Positions 26,569 through 36,158 are shown, counted from the first letter of the stretch. The stretch: DNA of 64,000 nucleotides from Caldimonas brevitalea (GCF_001017435.1 NZ_CP011371.1:806001-870000), one strand, 5' to 3'. A program made the numbers and translations. The notes: a model not told the origin generated them from the sequence alone.

Positions 26569-27771
26569 ATGGAGCCATACAAGCAGGGCGGCGACGTCCT
26601 GGTGCTGTTGGTGGGGGCGCTGATGGTGCTGGCGATGCATGCCGGCTTCGCCTTTCTCGAACTGGGCACGGTGCGCAGGAAGAACCAGGTGAACGCGCTT
26701 GTGAAGATCCTGGTCGACTTCTCGGTCTCGACGCTGGCCTACTTCTTCGTCGGCTACACGGTGGCCTACGGCGTGGATTTCCTGCGTCCCGCCGCGGAGC
26801 TGACCCAGCGCAATGGCGTCGAGCTGGTGCGCTTCTTTTTCCTGCTCACGATTGCCGCGGCGGTCCCGGCCATCGTCTCCGGCGGCATCGCCGAGCGGGC
26901 GCGCTTCTTCCCCCAGGTGCTCGCGACGGCGGTGCTGGTGGGCCTGGTGTACCCGCTGTACGAAGGTGTGGTGTGGAACCAGCGCTTCGGCGTGCAGGCG
27001 GCGCTGCAAACGTTGACCGGCGTGCCGATGCACGACTTCGCCGGCTCGGTGGTCGTGCATGCTGTCGGCGGCTGGATCGCATTGCCGGCCGTGTGGCTGC
27101 TCGGGCCACGCAACCACCGCTTGCGGCACGACGGCAGCCTCTCGGCGCATCCGCCGTCCAGCATTCCGTTCCTGGCACTCGGTGCCTGGGTGCTGACGCT
27201 GGGGTGGTTCGGCTTCAACGTGATGAGCGCCAAATCGATCGAGAACATCAGTGGCCTGGTGGCGGTCAATTCACTGATGGCGATGGTGGGCGGCACCCTC
27301 GCCGCCCTGCTGCTGGGCCGCAACGACCCGGGCTTCGTGCACAACGGACCCCTGGCGGGTCTGGTGTCGGTGTGCGCCGGGTCCGACGTCATGCATCCCG
27401 CCGGCGCGCTGGTGGTCGGGGCCGTGGCCGGCGCGATGTTCGTCGCGATGTTCACGCTGATGCAGAACAGATGGAAGCTCGACGACGTGCTCGGCGTGTG
27501 GCCCTTGCACGGCGTGTGCGGCGCGTGGGGCGGCATCTCGGTCGGTTTGTTCGGCCAGCCGTTCCTGGGCGGCCTGGGCGGCGTGAGCCTGGTGGCGCAG
27601 GTGCTCGGCACCCTGTTGGGTATCGCCTGGGCGCTGGTCGCCGGGCTGCTCGTCTATGCCAGCCTGCAGCGGATGCTGGGGCTCCGGCTGAGCCCGGAGG
27701 AGGAGTTCGACGGAGCCGACCTCAGCACGCACCGCATCAGCTCGACACCGGAGCGTGAAGGGAGCCGCTGA
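26569..27771 (+). CDS. amtB: Ammonium transporter (Amt/MEP/Rh family)
   Basis: 400 residues with about 11 hydrophobic segments. Family motifs include AFLELGTVRRKNQVNALVKILVDF near the N-terminus, FAGSVVVHAVGGWIALPAV and HGVCGAWGGISVGLF carrying the pore histidines. No cleaved signal peptide is obvious. The start ATG has GGAAGGGTGG upstream. No glnK gene is adjacent, unlike the usual glnK-amtB pair, so this may be a secondary paralogue. It follows hmp by 148 bases, and coregulation with NO stress is possible but unproven. Confidence 0.92.
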   Translation: MEPYKQGGDVLVLLVGALMVLAMHAGFAFLELGTVRRKNQVNALVKILVDFSVSTLAYFFVGYTVAYGVDFLRPAAELTQRNGVELVRFFFLLTIAAAVPAIVSGGIAERARFFPQVLATAVLVGLVYPLYEGVVWNQRFGVQAALQTLTGVPMHDFAGSVVVHAVGGWIALPAVWLLGPRNHRLRHDGSLSAHPPSSIPFLALGAWVLTLGWFGFNVMSAKSIENISGLVAVNSLMAMVGGTLAALLLGRNDPGFVHNGPLAGLVSVCAGSDVMHPAGALVVGAVAGAMFVAMFTLMQNRWKLDDVLGVWPLHGVCGAWGGISVGLFGQPFLGGLGGVSLVAQVLGTLLGIAWALVAGLLVYASLQRMLGLRLSPEEEFDGADLSTHRISSTPEREGSR

Positions 27772-27967
27772 GGCGGGCGGGCTGCGCTGTACGTCACGCC
27801 GACCGGGCGGCCGCCAGGCGCGCTGTCGCCAGGCCGACAACGCCGGCCCGCCACTTCGGCTACAAAGGTAGACGCCGCATGCGGCACCGCTTCGTGCCCG
27901 CCGCCAGCGGCACGGCCCTGAACCCCACGGCGGCTCGCGCGCGGGCCGTCGGACGCCCAGCTTGTCC

Positions 27968-28624
27968 ATGCAAGACCATCGACCCATCATCGCCCTCGAC
28001 GCCGACGGCGTTTTGCTCGACTTCAACCGCGCCTACGCGCTGGCCTGGCAGCGTGCCTTCGGCGTGCTGCCGGCCGAGCGCGACCCGCAGGCCTATTGGG
28101 CGCTGGACCGCTGGCAGGTGGAGCGCCTGGAAGGCGAACGACTGGCGCGTTTCAGGGACAGTTTCGACGAGCAGTTCTGGGGCAGCGTGCCGCCGATGGC
28201 GGGCGCCATCGAAGCCTGTCACGCCTTGAAGCGCGCCGGCTACGAACTGGTGTGCGTGTCAGCCTTGCCGGCGGTGTATGCCGAGGCGCGCCGGCGCAAC
28301 CTGCTCGACCACGGTTTCCCGATCGACCGGGTGGTCGCGACCGGTCACACGGCGGCCGAACGCAGCCCCAAGGCGGAGGTGCTCGAGCAGCTGCGGCCGG
28401 TGGCCTTCGTCGACGACTACCTGCCCTACATGGTGGGCGTGCCCGAGGACGTCCACACCGCGCTCGTGCTGCGCGAGCCCAACGGATCGCCCAACGTCGG
28501 CGAGCATCTGGCGCTGGTCAAGTCGCAGCATGCCGACCTGGCGGCCTTTGCGGCGTGGTGGCTGGATCGCGGCGCGCGCGACGAACGGGACCGTGATCTC
28601 GAGGCGCGGGGCGCCGTGGCCTGA
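27968..28624 (+). CDS. HAD superfamily hydrolase
   Basis: 218 residues from the ATG at 27968 (a TTG two codons earlier is open too). Motif I ALDADGVLLDF gives the catalytic Asp pair, motif II is the VCVSALP region, and motif IV VAFVDDYLPY provides acidic metal ligands. Likely a small-molecule phosphatase of unknown substrate. It is convergent with a histidine phosphatase gene. Confidence 0.85.
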   Translation: MQDHRPIIALDADGVLLDFNRAYALAWQRAFGVLPAERDPQAYWALDRWQVERLEGERLARFRDSFDEQFWGSVPPMAGAIEACHALKRAGYELVCVSALPAVYAEARRRNLLDHGFPIDRVVATGHTAAERSPKAEVLEQLRPVAFVDDYLPYMVGVPEDVHTALVLREPNGSPNVGEHLALVKSQHADLAAFAAWWLDRGARDERDRDLEARGAVA

Positions 28625-28652
28625 GCGGCCGACGCGCGCACCGCGCGGCGGC

Positions 28653-29264
28653 TCAGCCGCCCGACAGCCCACCGCCCGGTGTGGGCAGGCCTTCGAGGTG
28701 CCGGGTGCAATCGAGCAGCTCGACATCGTGCGGCGCGTGGCACGAGACGGTCGTCAGCGAGGTGTTGTCGAAGCGCAGCACGGTCGGGCGGTCGGTCGGC
28801 AAGCGCAGGTGTTGACCGGCCATGGCGCGGATCACCAGGCCGTGCGTGACCACCGCGAGGTGGCCGTCGAGCGGCGCGCCCAGTTGCACGGCCCGTGCGA
28901 AGGCCAGCGCGACCCGCTGGCGGAACGCCGGGCCCGACTCGCCGCCGGGCGGGGCTTCTTCCATCACCAGCGGGTCGAGGCCGAGTTCGTCATAGCGGCG
29001 CCCGCGCCAGTCGCCGTAATTGCGTTCCTGCAGCAAGGGTGTGGTCTCGATCGGTGCCCCGGTGGCCGCCGCGATGGCCTCGGCCGTCTGCAAGGCGCGC
29101 GGAAGATCGCTGCTGAGGATCTGGGCCACACCCAGTTCACGCAAACGCTCGCCCACCGCGCGCGCCTGGGCACGGCCGCGCGGGCTCAACGGCGTGTCGG
29201 CTGGCTGCAGCGTGCGGGCCACGTTGAGTTGGGTTTCGCCGTGGCGGACGATCAGTAGCGACAT
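28653..29264 (-). CDS. Histidine phosphatase (phosphoglycerate-mutase-like) family protein
   Basis: 203 residues. The catalytic RHG motif sits at the start (LLIVRHGETQLNVARTLQ), with SSDLPRALQTAEAI, ERNYGDWRG and the second catalytic histidine in VVTHGLVIRAM. It resembles cobalamin/alpha-ribazole phosphatase and broad-specificity phosphatases. No cobalamin genes are nearby, so a broad role is more likely. The start was chosen where the RHG motif is 7 residues in. Confidence 0.88.
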   Translation of the reverse strand: MSLLIVRHGETQLNVARTLQPADTPLSPRGRAQARAVGERLRELGVAQILSSDLPRALQTAEAIAAATGAPIETTPLLQERNYGDWRGRRYDELGLDPLVMEEAPPGGESGPAFRQRVALAFARAVQLGAPLDGHLAVVTHGLVIRAMAGQHLRLPTDRPTVLRFDNTSLTTVSCHAPHDVELLDCTRHLEGLPTPGGGLSGG

Positions 29265-29343
29265 GGTGGGGTTCCTGTGCGAGCCGGGGCAGCGGCCAGT
29301 GTAGAGAAAACGCTCGTCACCCCACGCCCGGTGCCGCCTTGGC

Positions 29344-30174
29344 TCACCGCGATACCCACACCTTGGTGCGGTCGCGCAGGTAGGACGGCGGCATGCCCAT
29401 CGCCCGCGCCCAGCTGCGCGACAAGTGCGCCGAGTCGGCAAAGCCGCCGGCCTGGGCCGATTGCGTCAGGTTGAGGCCCGATTGCATCGCGTCCCAGGCG
29501 TGCATCATCTTGCGCCAGTGCGCATAACTCTTCAGTGGCAGCCCGAGCGCCGAGCGCACCAGATGCGAGGTGCGGTCGTAGGACAGGCCGAGCCGGGTCG
29601 CGAGCGTCGGCAAGCTGCAATCGGGCTGGTCGCCGAGCAGGCCGAGGATGCGGCGGCTGCGCGCGTCGACCTCGGCATGCCCTGTCAGCTGCTGAGCGGC
29701 GCTGGCCACCAGGGCCTCGAACAAGGTGTGGGCGGCCGCGGTGCCGCATTCGCCTCGGTAGGCCGTCCACAGGTCCGCATCCCAGCTTGCGAAGGCCGAG
29801 CGGTCCAGCGCCACCGGTCGGGTCAGGCCGGCCCGTTGCAAACGGGCGTAGTGCGGGTGGTGGGGCGCGACGTTGACGCTGACCAGCGCCACATCGAGGG
29901 CACGCAGGTCGCGCGGCACCATCGCCGGCACCCAGGCCGCTGCGGCGCGCAGCACGACACCCTCGCAGCCCACCTCGAAGTTTTCACCGCTGGCCGACAG
30001 CAACAGCGTTGCGCTGTAGCGCCGCGTGTTGCGCGTCAACACCCAGGGGGCGGTGTAGATGAAACCGTTCAGGCCCAGCGCATAGGCGTGGTCCCGCATC
30101 CGGTGGGCCAAGGCGCCGAAGGCCGGCAGGCCGGCCACGGCGAGCGGATCGAACGGGGGATGCTGGCGGGACAT
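29344..30174 (-). CDS. AraC family transcriptional regulator
   Basis: 276 residues. The C-terminal two helix-turn-helix unit is clear (LPTLATRLGLSYDRTSHLVRSALG; SAQAGGFADSAHLSRSWARAMG). The N-terminal domain has no close match I can name. It is divergent from the DUF6351 lipoprotein gene, about 280 bases away, and may control it. Confidence 0.85.
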   Translation of the reverse strand: MSRQHPPFDPLAVAGLPAFGALAHRMRDHAYALGLNGFIYTAPWVLTRNTRRYSATLLLSASGENFEVGCEGVVLRAAAAWVPAMVPRDLRALDVALVSVNVAPHHPHYARLQRAGLTRPVALDRSAFASWDADLWTAYRGECGTAAAHTLFEALVASAAQQLTGHAEVDARSRRILGLLGDQPDCSLPTLATRLGLSYDRTSHLVRSALGLPLKSYAHWRKMMHAWDAMQSGLNLTQSAQAGGFADSAHLSRSWARAMGMPPSYLRDRTKVWVSR

Positions 30175-30451
30175 GTCCGGTGCGGTGGGTGAGGACCGGC
30201 ATGGCCGGGCGTGCCATCGTAGGCGTGCTGGGTTGCGGACGCCGCAGGGATAACACCGCCTCGTGGTCTTGGGCACCACATCGGGTCTGCACTGCAGGTG
30301 GCACAGGGGCGGCGAGGCAGGGCGCGGTGTTCTGCACTGTGGACGGCTGCGCTGGGACTTTCCCGCAACGGTCACCACGGTGACGACTGCGTACAAGCCG
30401 GCGGGCCGGGTTCGGACGAAAGATGCCGCCTCCTACAGAGGAGAGGATGCG

Positions 30452-32878
30452 ATGCGACACCCCCATCACCCGGTTTTCCCATTGGCGCGGCGGCTGCTGA
30501 CCTGCACCGCCGTCGCGGCCCTGGCCGCTTGCGGCGGCAGCGGCAGCACGCGCCGCGACGCCGAACCACAGGCCCTGGAGATCCACACCTTGTCGAACCG
30601 GGCCGACCTGATCAGCGGCGGCGACGTGCATGCCGAAGTGGTGTTGCCGCAGGGCGCAGCCGCCACCGGACTGAAAGTCGACGTGGGGGGCCGCGACGTC
30701 AGCGACCGCTTTGCCGTACGAGCGGATGGCCGGGTCACCGGCGTGCTGACCGGGCTGGCCGAGGGTGCGAACGTCGTGACCGCCACACTCGAGGGACAGC
30801 GCAGCGCCACCCTGACGATCACCAACCACCGCCGCAGCGGCCCGGTCTACTCCGGCGAGCCCATCCGTCCCTTCGTCTGCGCCACGCCGACACCGCAAGG
30901 CGCCACGGCAGACCGCCCCGCCACCCAGCCGAGCGGATTGAGCGGGACAGCTGACGCCAATTGCGAGATCGCCACCGAGACCAAGCTCTACTACCGCACC
31001 ACCACACCGGGCTGTTCGCCCACCTTGCCCGACCCGCACGCGACGGTGCCCTATGGCGCGGCCACCCCGCCGGCCCAACCGTCGCCGCAGCCCAACCTGT
31101 GCTTCAAGCCCTATGACCCGGCGGCACCGGCCCCCGCCGACCTGGCGAGCACCACCACCGACCATGGCGTGACGGTGCCCTATGTGGTGCGGGTGGAGCG
31201 GGGCACGCTGAACCGCGGCATCTATGACATCGCGGTGCTGTTCGACCCGGCCCGGCCGTGGAGCGCCGACACGCCGCAGCCGCAGTGGAACGGCAAGCTG
31301 TACTACCAGTTCGGCTCCAGCACCGGCCAGCCGCGGCGACAGGTGCGGCCGCAAGCGCAATGGACCAGTGCCGCGAACGACAACGCGCTGCAACGTGGCC
31401 ACATGGTGGTGATGAACAGCATGACCGACTCCGCCACCAACTCCAACCGCGTGTTGATGGCCGAGACCGTGATGATGATGAAGGAGCACATCGCCGACCG
31501 CTACGGCCCGATCGCCTACACGATGGGCACCGGCTGCTCGGGCGGCTCGATCAACGCCAACATGAACGCCTCGATCGCGCCCGGCCAGCTCGACGGCTTC
31601 ACGATCGCGTGCGCCTATCCGGACTCCGAGACCACCACGCTCGAGGTGAACGATTGTGTGGTGCTGGTGGAGGCCTACCAGAAGCCGCAATGGCTCGACC
31701 TGATGGCCGCGGGCGGGCTCAGTGCCGCCCAGGTCAACGCCAAGAAGGCCGCCATCAACGGCCACCCGGACCAGAGCGGCTGCCATGGCTGGTACAACGC
31801 CTTCGGCAGCAACGGCAAGGTGGGCAACTACGTGCAGCGTGTGGTGGTGAGCCCCGACGGCACCCTGGCCGCACCCGGGGCGCCGGTCAACAACTGCCAG
31901 CTGCCGGCGAACCAGGTCTACGACCCGGTCGCCAACCCGGGTGGCGCGCGCTGCAGTGCCTGGGACTGGGCCGCCTCGGTCTGGGGCAAGCCGGCGGCGA
32001 CCGGCCGCGCCTACGACACGCGCGACAACACCGGCGTGCAGTACGGCTTGAAGGCGCTGCTGTCGGGCGTGCTGACGGCCGAGGAGTTCGTGACGCTCAA
32101 CGAGATCGTCGGCGGCGTCGACAAGGATGCCAACCTGCAGGCGACGCGCTCGGTGGCCGACCCGCAGGCCCTCGACATCGCCTATCGCAGCGGCATCGTG
32201 CTGAGCGGCAAGCAACTGGCCCGCCACCCGGTGATCGACATGCGCGGCTGGGATGATTCGGGCCTCATCGTGCCGCCCGGTGCGACGACGGCCACCGTCA
32301 TCCCGATCCACTATGTGTGGCGCAGCTTCTCGATCCGGGAGCGCCTCGACCGCGAGGCCGGCGGCCACGCCAACCAGGTGATGTGGCGCTTCGGCACCGG
32401 CAGCTACGGGCTGCCGCCGATGGCCGGCGATGCCTTCCTGACGATGGACAAGTGGCTCACGGCACTCAAGGCCGACCGAAGCGACCGCGCACTCGAGCAG
32501 AAGGTCGTCGCCGCCAAGCCGGCGGAAGCGGTCGACTACTGTTTGCTGACCGCCTCGCCCACCACCAAGGTGTACGACTTCGCGGTGTGCGACACCGATC
32601 CCTTCCTCAAGCCGTCGTCCTCACCGCGGCAGGTGGCGGGCGGGCCCTTGAGCGAGAACATCCTGAAATGCCAGCTGAAGCCGCTGGTGCAGGCCGACTA
32701 CCCGGCGGGCACCTTCTCTGCGGCGCAGTGGACCCGGCTGCAATCGGTGTTCGGGTCGGGCGTGTGCGACTGGAGCAAGCCGGGCGTGGGGCAGCAGGAC
32801 GCGGTGGGGCCGCTCAGCTTCGCGGCCGGGCTGGGGGGGCAGCCGCTGCCGGCGGCACCGCGGTCACAGCTGAAGTAG
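30452..32878 (+). CDS. DUF6351-type lipoprotein (large secreted esterase-like protein)
   Basis: 808 residues with a lipobox AALAACGGSG at about residue 27-32, ATG behind GAGGAGAGG. Residues 35-130 look like a beta-sandwich (LISGGDVHAEVVLPQGA). The main domain contains MGTGCSGGSINANMNAS, which resembles the nucleophile elbow GxSxG of tannase/feruloyl-esterase-like hydrolases, then repeated Cys pairs and HYVWRSFSIRERL. Its likely role is degradation of esters or polymers at the cell surface; the substrate is unknown. I recognise the family as DUF6351, abundant in Burkholderiales, but from memory only. Confidence 0.78.
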   Translation: MRHPHHPVFPLARRLLTCTAVAALAACGGSGSTRRDAEPQALEIHTLSNRADLISGGDVHAEVVLPQGAAATGLKVDVGGRDVSDRFAVRADGRVTGVLTGLAEGANVVTATLEGQRSATLTITNHRRSGPVYSGEPIRPFVCATPTPQGATADRPATQPSGLSGTADANCEIATETKLYYRTTTPGCSPTLPDPHATVPYGAATPPAQPSPQPNLCFKPYDPAAPAPADLASTTTDHGVTVPYVVRVERGTLNRGIYDIAVLFDPARPWSADTPQPQWNGKLYYQFGSSTGQPRRQVRPQAQWTSAANDNALQRGHMVVMNSMTDSATNSNRVLMAETVMMMKEHIADRYGPIAYTMGTGCSGGSINANMNASIAPGQLDGFTIACAYPDSETTTLEVNDCVVLVEAYQKPQWLDLMAAGGLSAAQVNAKKAAINGHPDQSGCHGWYNAFGSNGKVGNYVQRVVVSPDGTLAAPGAPVNNCQLPANQVYDPVANPGGARCSAWDWAASVWGKPAATGRAYDTRDNTGVQYGLKALLSGVLTAEEFVTLNEIVGGVDKDANLQATRSVADPQALDIAYRSGIVLSGKQLARHPVIDMRGWDDSGLIVPPGATTATVIPIHYVWRSFSIRERLDREAGGHANQVMWRFGTGSYGLPPMAGDAFLTMDKWLTALKADRSDRALEQKVVAAKPAEAVDYCLLTASPTTKVYDFAVCDTDPFLKPSSSPRQVAGGPLSENILKCQLKPLVQADYPAGTFSAAQWTRLQSVFGSGVCDWSKPGVGQQDAVGPLSFAAGLGGQPLPAAPRSQLK

Positions 32879-33130
32879 CCGGGGGTTGGGAAAGGGGAGC
32901 CAACGTGTGCGTGTGCCGTGCAGCCGACCCGCGTCGCGCCTTCAGCTGCGCTCTCACTCGGCCCCCTCGACGGTGCCCCGTGGTTGTGGGGGGATGGCAC
33001 GACGATGCCGGCCTAGAGTTGTGGCGTCCCGTGACAGCAAGTCGAGATGCGGCCAGTGTGATGGGATCGTCGGATCGCGGGGAGTTGTCGCAACCTCGCG
33101 TTTCTCACACACCACACGATGGGGGCCACC

Positions 33131-33334
33131 ATGCAATGCGTCTTCGTGAAAGCTCTTCTGGGAGCCCAACTCCTCATGGCACTCGGCGCCGTCCAGGCCG
33201 GCGGCTTGGACGGAACCTACACCTCATCTGCGCGGTCGGGGCTTGAACCGCCTATCTGTTTCGAGGAGCCGCCTCCCGGCGGATCCGATAACGATGACGA
33301 GGGCACCGGTGCGAGCGATAGCAACGCCTCGTGA
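33131..33334 (+). CDS. Small secreted acidic peptide, 67 residues
   Basis: The start ATG has a G-rich run nearby. A classic signal peptide (KALLGAQLLMALGAVQAGG, cleavage near residue 24) precedes a mature part of about 43 residues rich in Ser, Asp, Glu and Gly, with one Cys. The peptide ends in SDNDDEGTGASDSNAS. It is 36 bases upstream of a PEP-CTERM gene in the same direction. No known family. Being short, it could be a chance frame, but the signal peptide favours a real gene. Confidence 0.45.
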   Translation: MQCVFVKALLGAQLLMALGAVQAGGLDGTYTSSARSGLEPPICFEEPPPGGSDNDDEGTGASDSNAS

Positions 33335-33370
33335 AGCGCCGACCCTGAACCCGATCCTCCTGTCGCAGCG

Positions 33371-34180
33371 ATGAAAACCGGGCAGCCATTGTTGGCGTCC
33401 TTCGTGCAGCCCCCCGTCGGTGTGCCGAGGGCGAGCTGGGCGCGGTGGGGTGTCTTCGTTGCCGCCGCCATCGCGGCGCTACCCGCCATCGCCGCCCCCG
33501 TGCAGGTCGACTACAAAGTGGAGTGGACCCACCGCTACTGGCTCCACAATGGCTTTTACGTGTCGACGGAGCTGGGCGAGCCGCCCGCCTTTCTTTCCGT
33601 CACCTTCGAGAACACCGTCTTGCCGCCCGAGCCTGATACCTTGGCCTATCGCCTGGGCCTTCCGGACAGCTCTCGTTGGGACTTGCTCGCCGCTAGCGAG
33701 AACGGCAGCACCTGGGTCACTCAAGGCCAGATGAATGCCGACTTCCTCACCAGGCTCCACCACGGCACTGCCGTCTCCAGACGCGGCGACGGCTACAGCC
33801 ATGGCTATGGACGCGCGATGTCGCTGGAGTTTCTAACCGCTGACCTGCTCCCGGTGACGTCAAACCATGTCTGGCAACTGGTGAGCGGGCAACTCGGTGA
33901 GTACATCGGAGGTCAGTACCAGATCCAGAACTGGGCGATGGACGACGAAGGCAAGATGCTGTGGGACGAGAACTTCTACGGTCTCGTGAGCATCGTCGGC
34001 GCCCATGCCATTCCCGAGCCGGGGTCAGCCGCCCTGCTCGGCGGCGGCCTCGCCCTTCTGGTCGGGCTGCTCAGACGCCGCACAGAGGGCGGGCGGCTGA
34101 CAGACACGATGCCGGTGGCGATATCGCCGCGCTCTGCAACCACGAGGCGCGCCGGCGCTTGTGACGCAAGCCCACCATGA
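33371..34180 (+). CDS. PEP-CTERM sorting-domain protein
   Basis: 269 residues. The N-terminus has a hydrophobic export segment (VFVAAAIAALPAIAAP). The body is beta-rich and of no known enzyme family. Residues from about 219 are a PEP-CTERM tail: IPEPGSAALLGGGL, a hydrophobic helix and the basic LLRRR. Proteins of this kind are processed by an exosortase and end up with extracellular polysaccharide. A further 32 residues follow the basic cluster, which is unusual; they overlap the convergent gene. Start ATG has only a weak ribosome site. Confidence 0.78.
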   Translation: MKTGQPLLASFVQPPVGVPRASWARWGVFVAAAIAALPAIAAPVQVDYKVEWTHRYWLHNGFYVSTELGEPPAFLSVTFENTVLPPEPDTLAYRLGLPDSSRWDLLAASENGSTWVTQGQMNADFLTRLHHGTAVSRRGDGYSHGYGRAMSLEFLTADLLPVTSNHVWQLVSGQLGEYIGGQYQIQNWAMDDEGKMLWDENFYGLVSIVGAHAIPEPGSAALLGGGLALLVGLLRRRTEGGRLTDTMPVAISPRSATTRRAGACDASPP

Positions 34181-34901
34181 GCATGGCCAGGCCGGCGAGA
34201 CATAGAGCCGCTGTGTTGGGCTCCGGTATGACGGGCGCGAAGGTCCAGACGACGTTGTCGCCGCGCTGACGATCGGAGATCTCCGAGTCGAAGGTGACCC
34301 CTGCGACTCTGCCATAGGCCTTTGCATCGGTGTCCAACATGAACACCGCCGACCAGCCCTTGCCCACGTGCGGATGGGCAAAGATCAGAATGTCGCCCCA
34401 GTAGTGATGACCCCATTCGCCAACGTTGCCGATGACGGTAATGCCGTTGATCGGCGTCCCGGGGACATCCGTCAACGTGTTGGCGTCGTATGTAAAGCCT
34501 CGACGGTAGACACCGCGGATGGACACGTCGTATGCAGCTTCCCCGCCGCCCGCCGGTGCCCCAGGGGGCGGGAGAACGTCGACCTGGAAGCGCCAGTAGA
34601 AGTCGATGCTCCGGTCCGCGAAGGAGCGCACCACGAGCGACTGCGCCGAGCCCGTCACCGAGTAGCACGGCTCACTGCCATGCGTTCCCGGCGGGCAATA
34701 CACGTACGAGATCGTTCCGGTTTCGTCTTCCAGCACCTCACCCTTGAGACCGGGCTGGGCTTCCCATGTCGTGCCAGGGAGCGCGTGGTACTGCATATAG
34801 CCGATCGGAGGGTCGTCGGGCAGATGAATGGGAACCGCCAGAGCCTCCGCGGCCCCAGCGAGCAGACCGGCCACACCTCCCCACCATCTGAACGGACACA
34901 T
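34071..34901 (-). CDS. PEP-CTERM sorting-domain protein, convergent with the previous one
   Basis: 276 residues from an ATG behind AGGAGG. An N-terminal export signal (GGVAGLLAGAAEALAVP) leads a beta-rich body of unknown family with FYWRFQVDVLPPPG and several aromatic repeats. The tail VIPEPNTAALCLAGLAMLMVGL followed by KRRR is a PEP-CTERM signal. About 27 extra residues after the basic run overlap the tail of the plus-strand PEP-CTERM gene by 110 bases. The two proteins are not obviously similar outside the tail. Confidence 0.78.
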   Translation of the reverse strand: MCPFRWWGGVAGLLAGAAEALAVPIHLPDDPPIGYMQYHALPGTTWEAQPGLKGEVLEDETGTISYVYCPPGTHGSEPCYSVTGSAQSLVVRSFADRSIDFYWRFQVDVLPPPGAPAGGGEAAYDVSIRGVYRRGFTYDANTLTDVPGTPINGITVIGNVGEWGHHYWGDILIFAHPHVGKGWSAVFMLDTDAKAYGRVAGVTFDSEISDRQRGDNVVWTFAPVIPEPNTAALCLAGLAMLMVGLRHKRRRASWLQSAAISPPASCLSAARPLCGV

Positions 34902-35104
34902 AGGACCTCCTGGTGCCAGCCATCCGCGACGCACGTCTCCCGGTGAGGCTGCATCTGCGGACGACTCTTCCCTTGCAGCGTATGCTCCCGCCGCTGTGCC
35001 CGACCCCCGCGACCGCGGGGCGCGTGGCGCAGGTTTGGACAGCCTCCGCGGGCCCAAGCGAGCGAGGCCGTCTCTTGGGTGCCGTCTTCCTCTCCAGCGT
35101 GATC

Positions 35105-35135
35105 AAAGAAAAACGCCCTGCGATTGCAGGGCGTT
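35105..35135 (-). terminator. Strong intrinsic terminator of the Tim44-domain gene
   Basis: Perfect 10-base stem AACGCCCTGC/GCAGGGCGTT (35112-35121 and 35126-35135) with a 4-base loop. On the minus strand it is followed by TTTTTCTTT. It lies 66 bases after the stop codon of the gene at 35202-36158. Confidence 0.92.
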
Positions 35136-35201
35136 CTCTTCGGTGCGGCGGGCGGCGTTGGCCGCCGGCCTTGCGCCCGTTCTGATGGAACCGTCAGCCC
35201 A

Positions 35202-36158
35202 TCACAGGTTCTGCGTGATGCCGGCGATGGCCCAGTCGCGGCTCTCGTCGGCCGGGCGCACGAAGTGCCACAGCTCGTCGAACGGTTCCGCGGTGGCCTC
35301 CGCCTGCTCGCGGATCAAGCCCTTGAAGCGCACCGACACCACCCAATCGCCGTTCTGCTGCGCGCTGTCCAGTACCTCGGCGTCGAGTTGCACCACGTCG
35401 GTCTGCTGGGCCGCTTGACCACGCTCCTGCAGGTCCAGCCGCACGGCTGCGAACATCTCGGGCGTCGTGAACTTGCGCAGGTCGTCCAGCTGGCCGGCAT
35501 CGTTGGCGGCCTGCAGACGGATGAACAGCATCTTGGCCACCCGCTCGAAGCCTTGCACGTCGAAGCCGGCCGGGAAGGCACCGCCGGTGGGCGGCAGGCC
35601 GCCGGCGCCCAGATCGGCAGACGGTTTCGCCAGGCTGGCCTTCAACTGTTGGTGCTGCGGCTGCTGCTGCGCGAACGGCTGAGGTGATGCCGTGCCGTGC
35701 CCGGCCGTGGCCGCTGCCCCTGCATACTGCAGACCCCCGGCGGGGCGCTGCTGGCCACCTGCAAAGCGACGCAGCAACCAGCGGATCACGAAGAAGGCGG
35801 CGGCCGCCATCAACAGCATCGTCAGCATGTTGCCGAATCCTTCGCCGAGGCCGAGATGGCTCATCAATGCGGCAATGCCCAGACCGGCGGCGAGGCCGGC
35901 GATCGGGCCCAGCCACGAGCGCTTGCCCGCAGCGGCGGCGACCCCGGCTGCCGCGGGTGCTGCAGCGCCCGCCGTCGGGGCTGCGTTGGCAGGCTGCGCA
36001 GGGGTCTGGGACGACGTGTCGGCCGGCTTGGAGGGCGCTTGGCGCTGCATGCCGACGCTCTTGCCGCCGCCAATTCGCTTCGCCTCCGCATCGAGCGGCA
36101 CGGCAACAAAGCCGACGCCGGCAACCGCCATCGAAAGGGCGACGATGAATGACTTCAC
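35202..36158 (-). CDS. Tim44-domain membrane protein
   Basis: 318 residues with a GTG start behind AAGGAG; a longer frame begins nine codons earlier without a site. The signal peptide ends near PLDAEA. An Ala/Pro-rich stretch follows (about 40-80). Two hydrophobic segments appear (WLGPIAGLAAGLGIAAL and MLTMLLMAAAAFFVIRWLL), then a C-terminal Tim44-like alpha/beta domain (FERVAKMLFIRLQAANDAGQLDDLRKFTTPEM). Bacterial members (TimA-like) are widely conserved in proteobacteria; their function is not settled. A terminator follows. Confidence 0.88.
   Translation of the reverse strand: MKSFIVALSMAVAGVGFVAVPLDAEAKRIGGGKSVGMQRQAPSKPADTSSQTPAQPANAAPTAGAAAPAAAGVAAAAGKRSWLGPIAGLAAGLGIAALMSHLGLGEGFGNMLTMLLMAAAAFFVIRWLLRRFAGGQQRPAGGLQYAGAAATAGHGTASPQPFAQQQPQHQQLKASLAKPSADLGAGGLPPTGGAFPAGFDVQGFERVAKMLFIRLQAANDAGQLDDLRKFTTPEMFAAVRLDLQERGQAAQQTDVVQLDAEVLDSAQQNGDWVVSVRFKGLIREQAEATAEPFDELWHFVRPADESRDWAIAGITQNL

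Noticed and set aside
30371..30384. GTCACC-AC-GGTGAC dyad between AraC and DUF6351 genes
   Set aside because: Only 6-base arms; likely by chance in GC-rich DNA, though it sits in a divergent promoter.
29984..32368. 794-codon minus-strand frame antisense to the DUF6351 gene
   Set aside because: Its translation is His/Arg/Val-rich and lacks motifs; it only overlaps the AraC start region.
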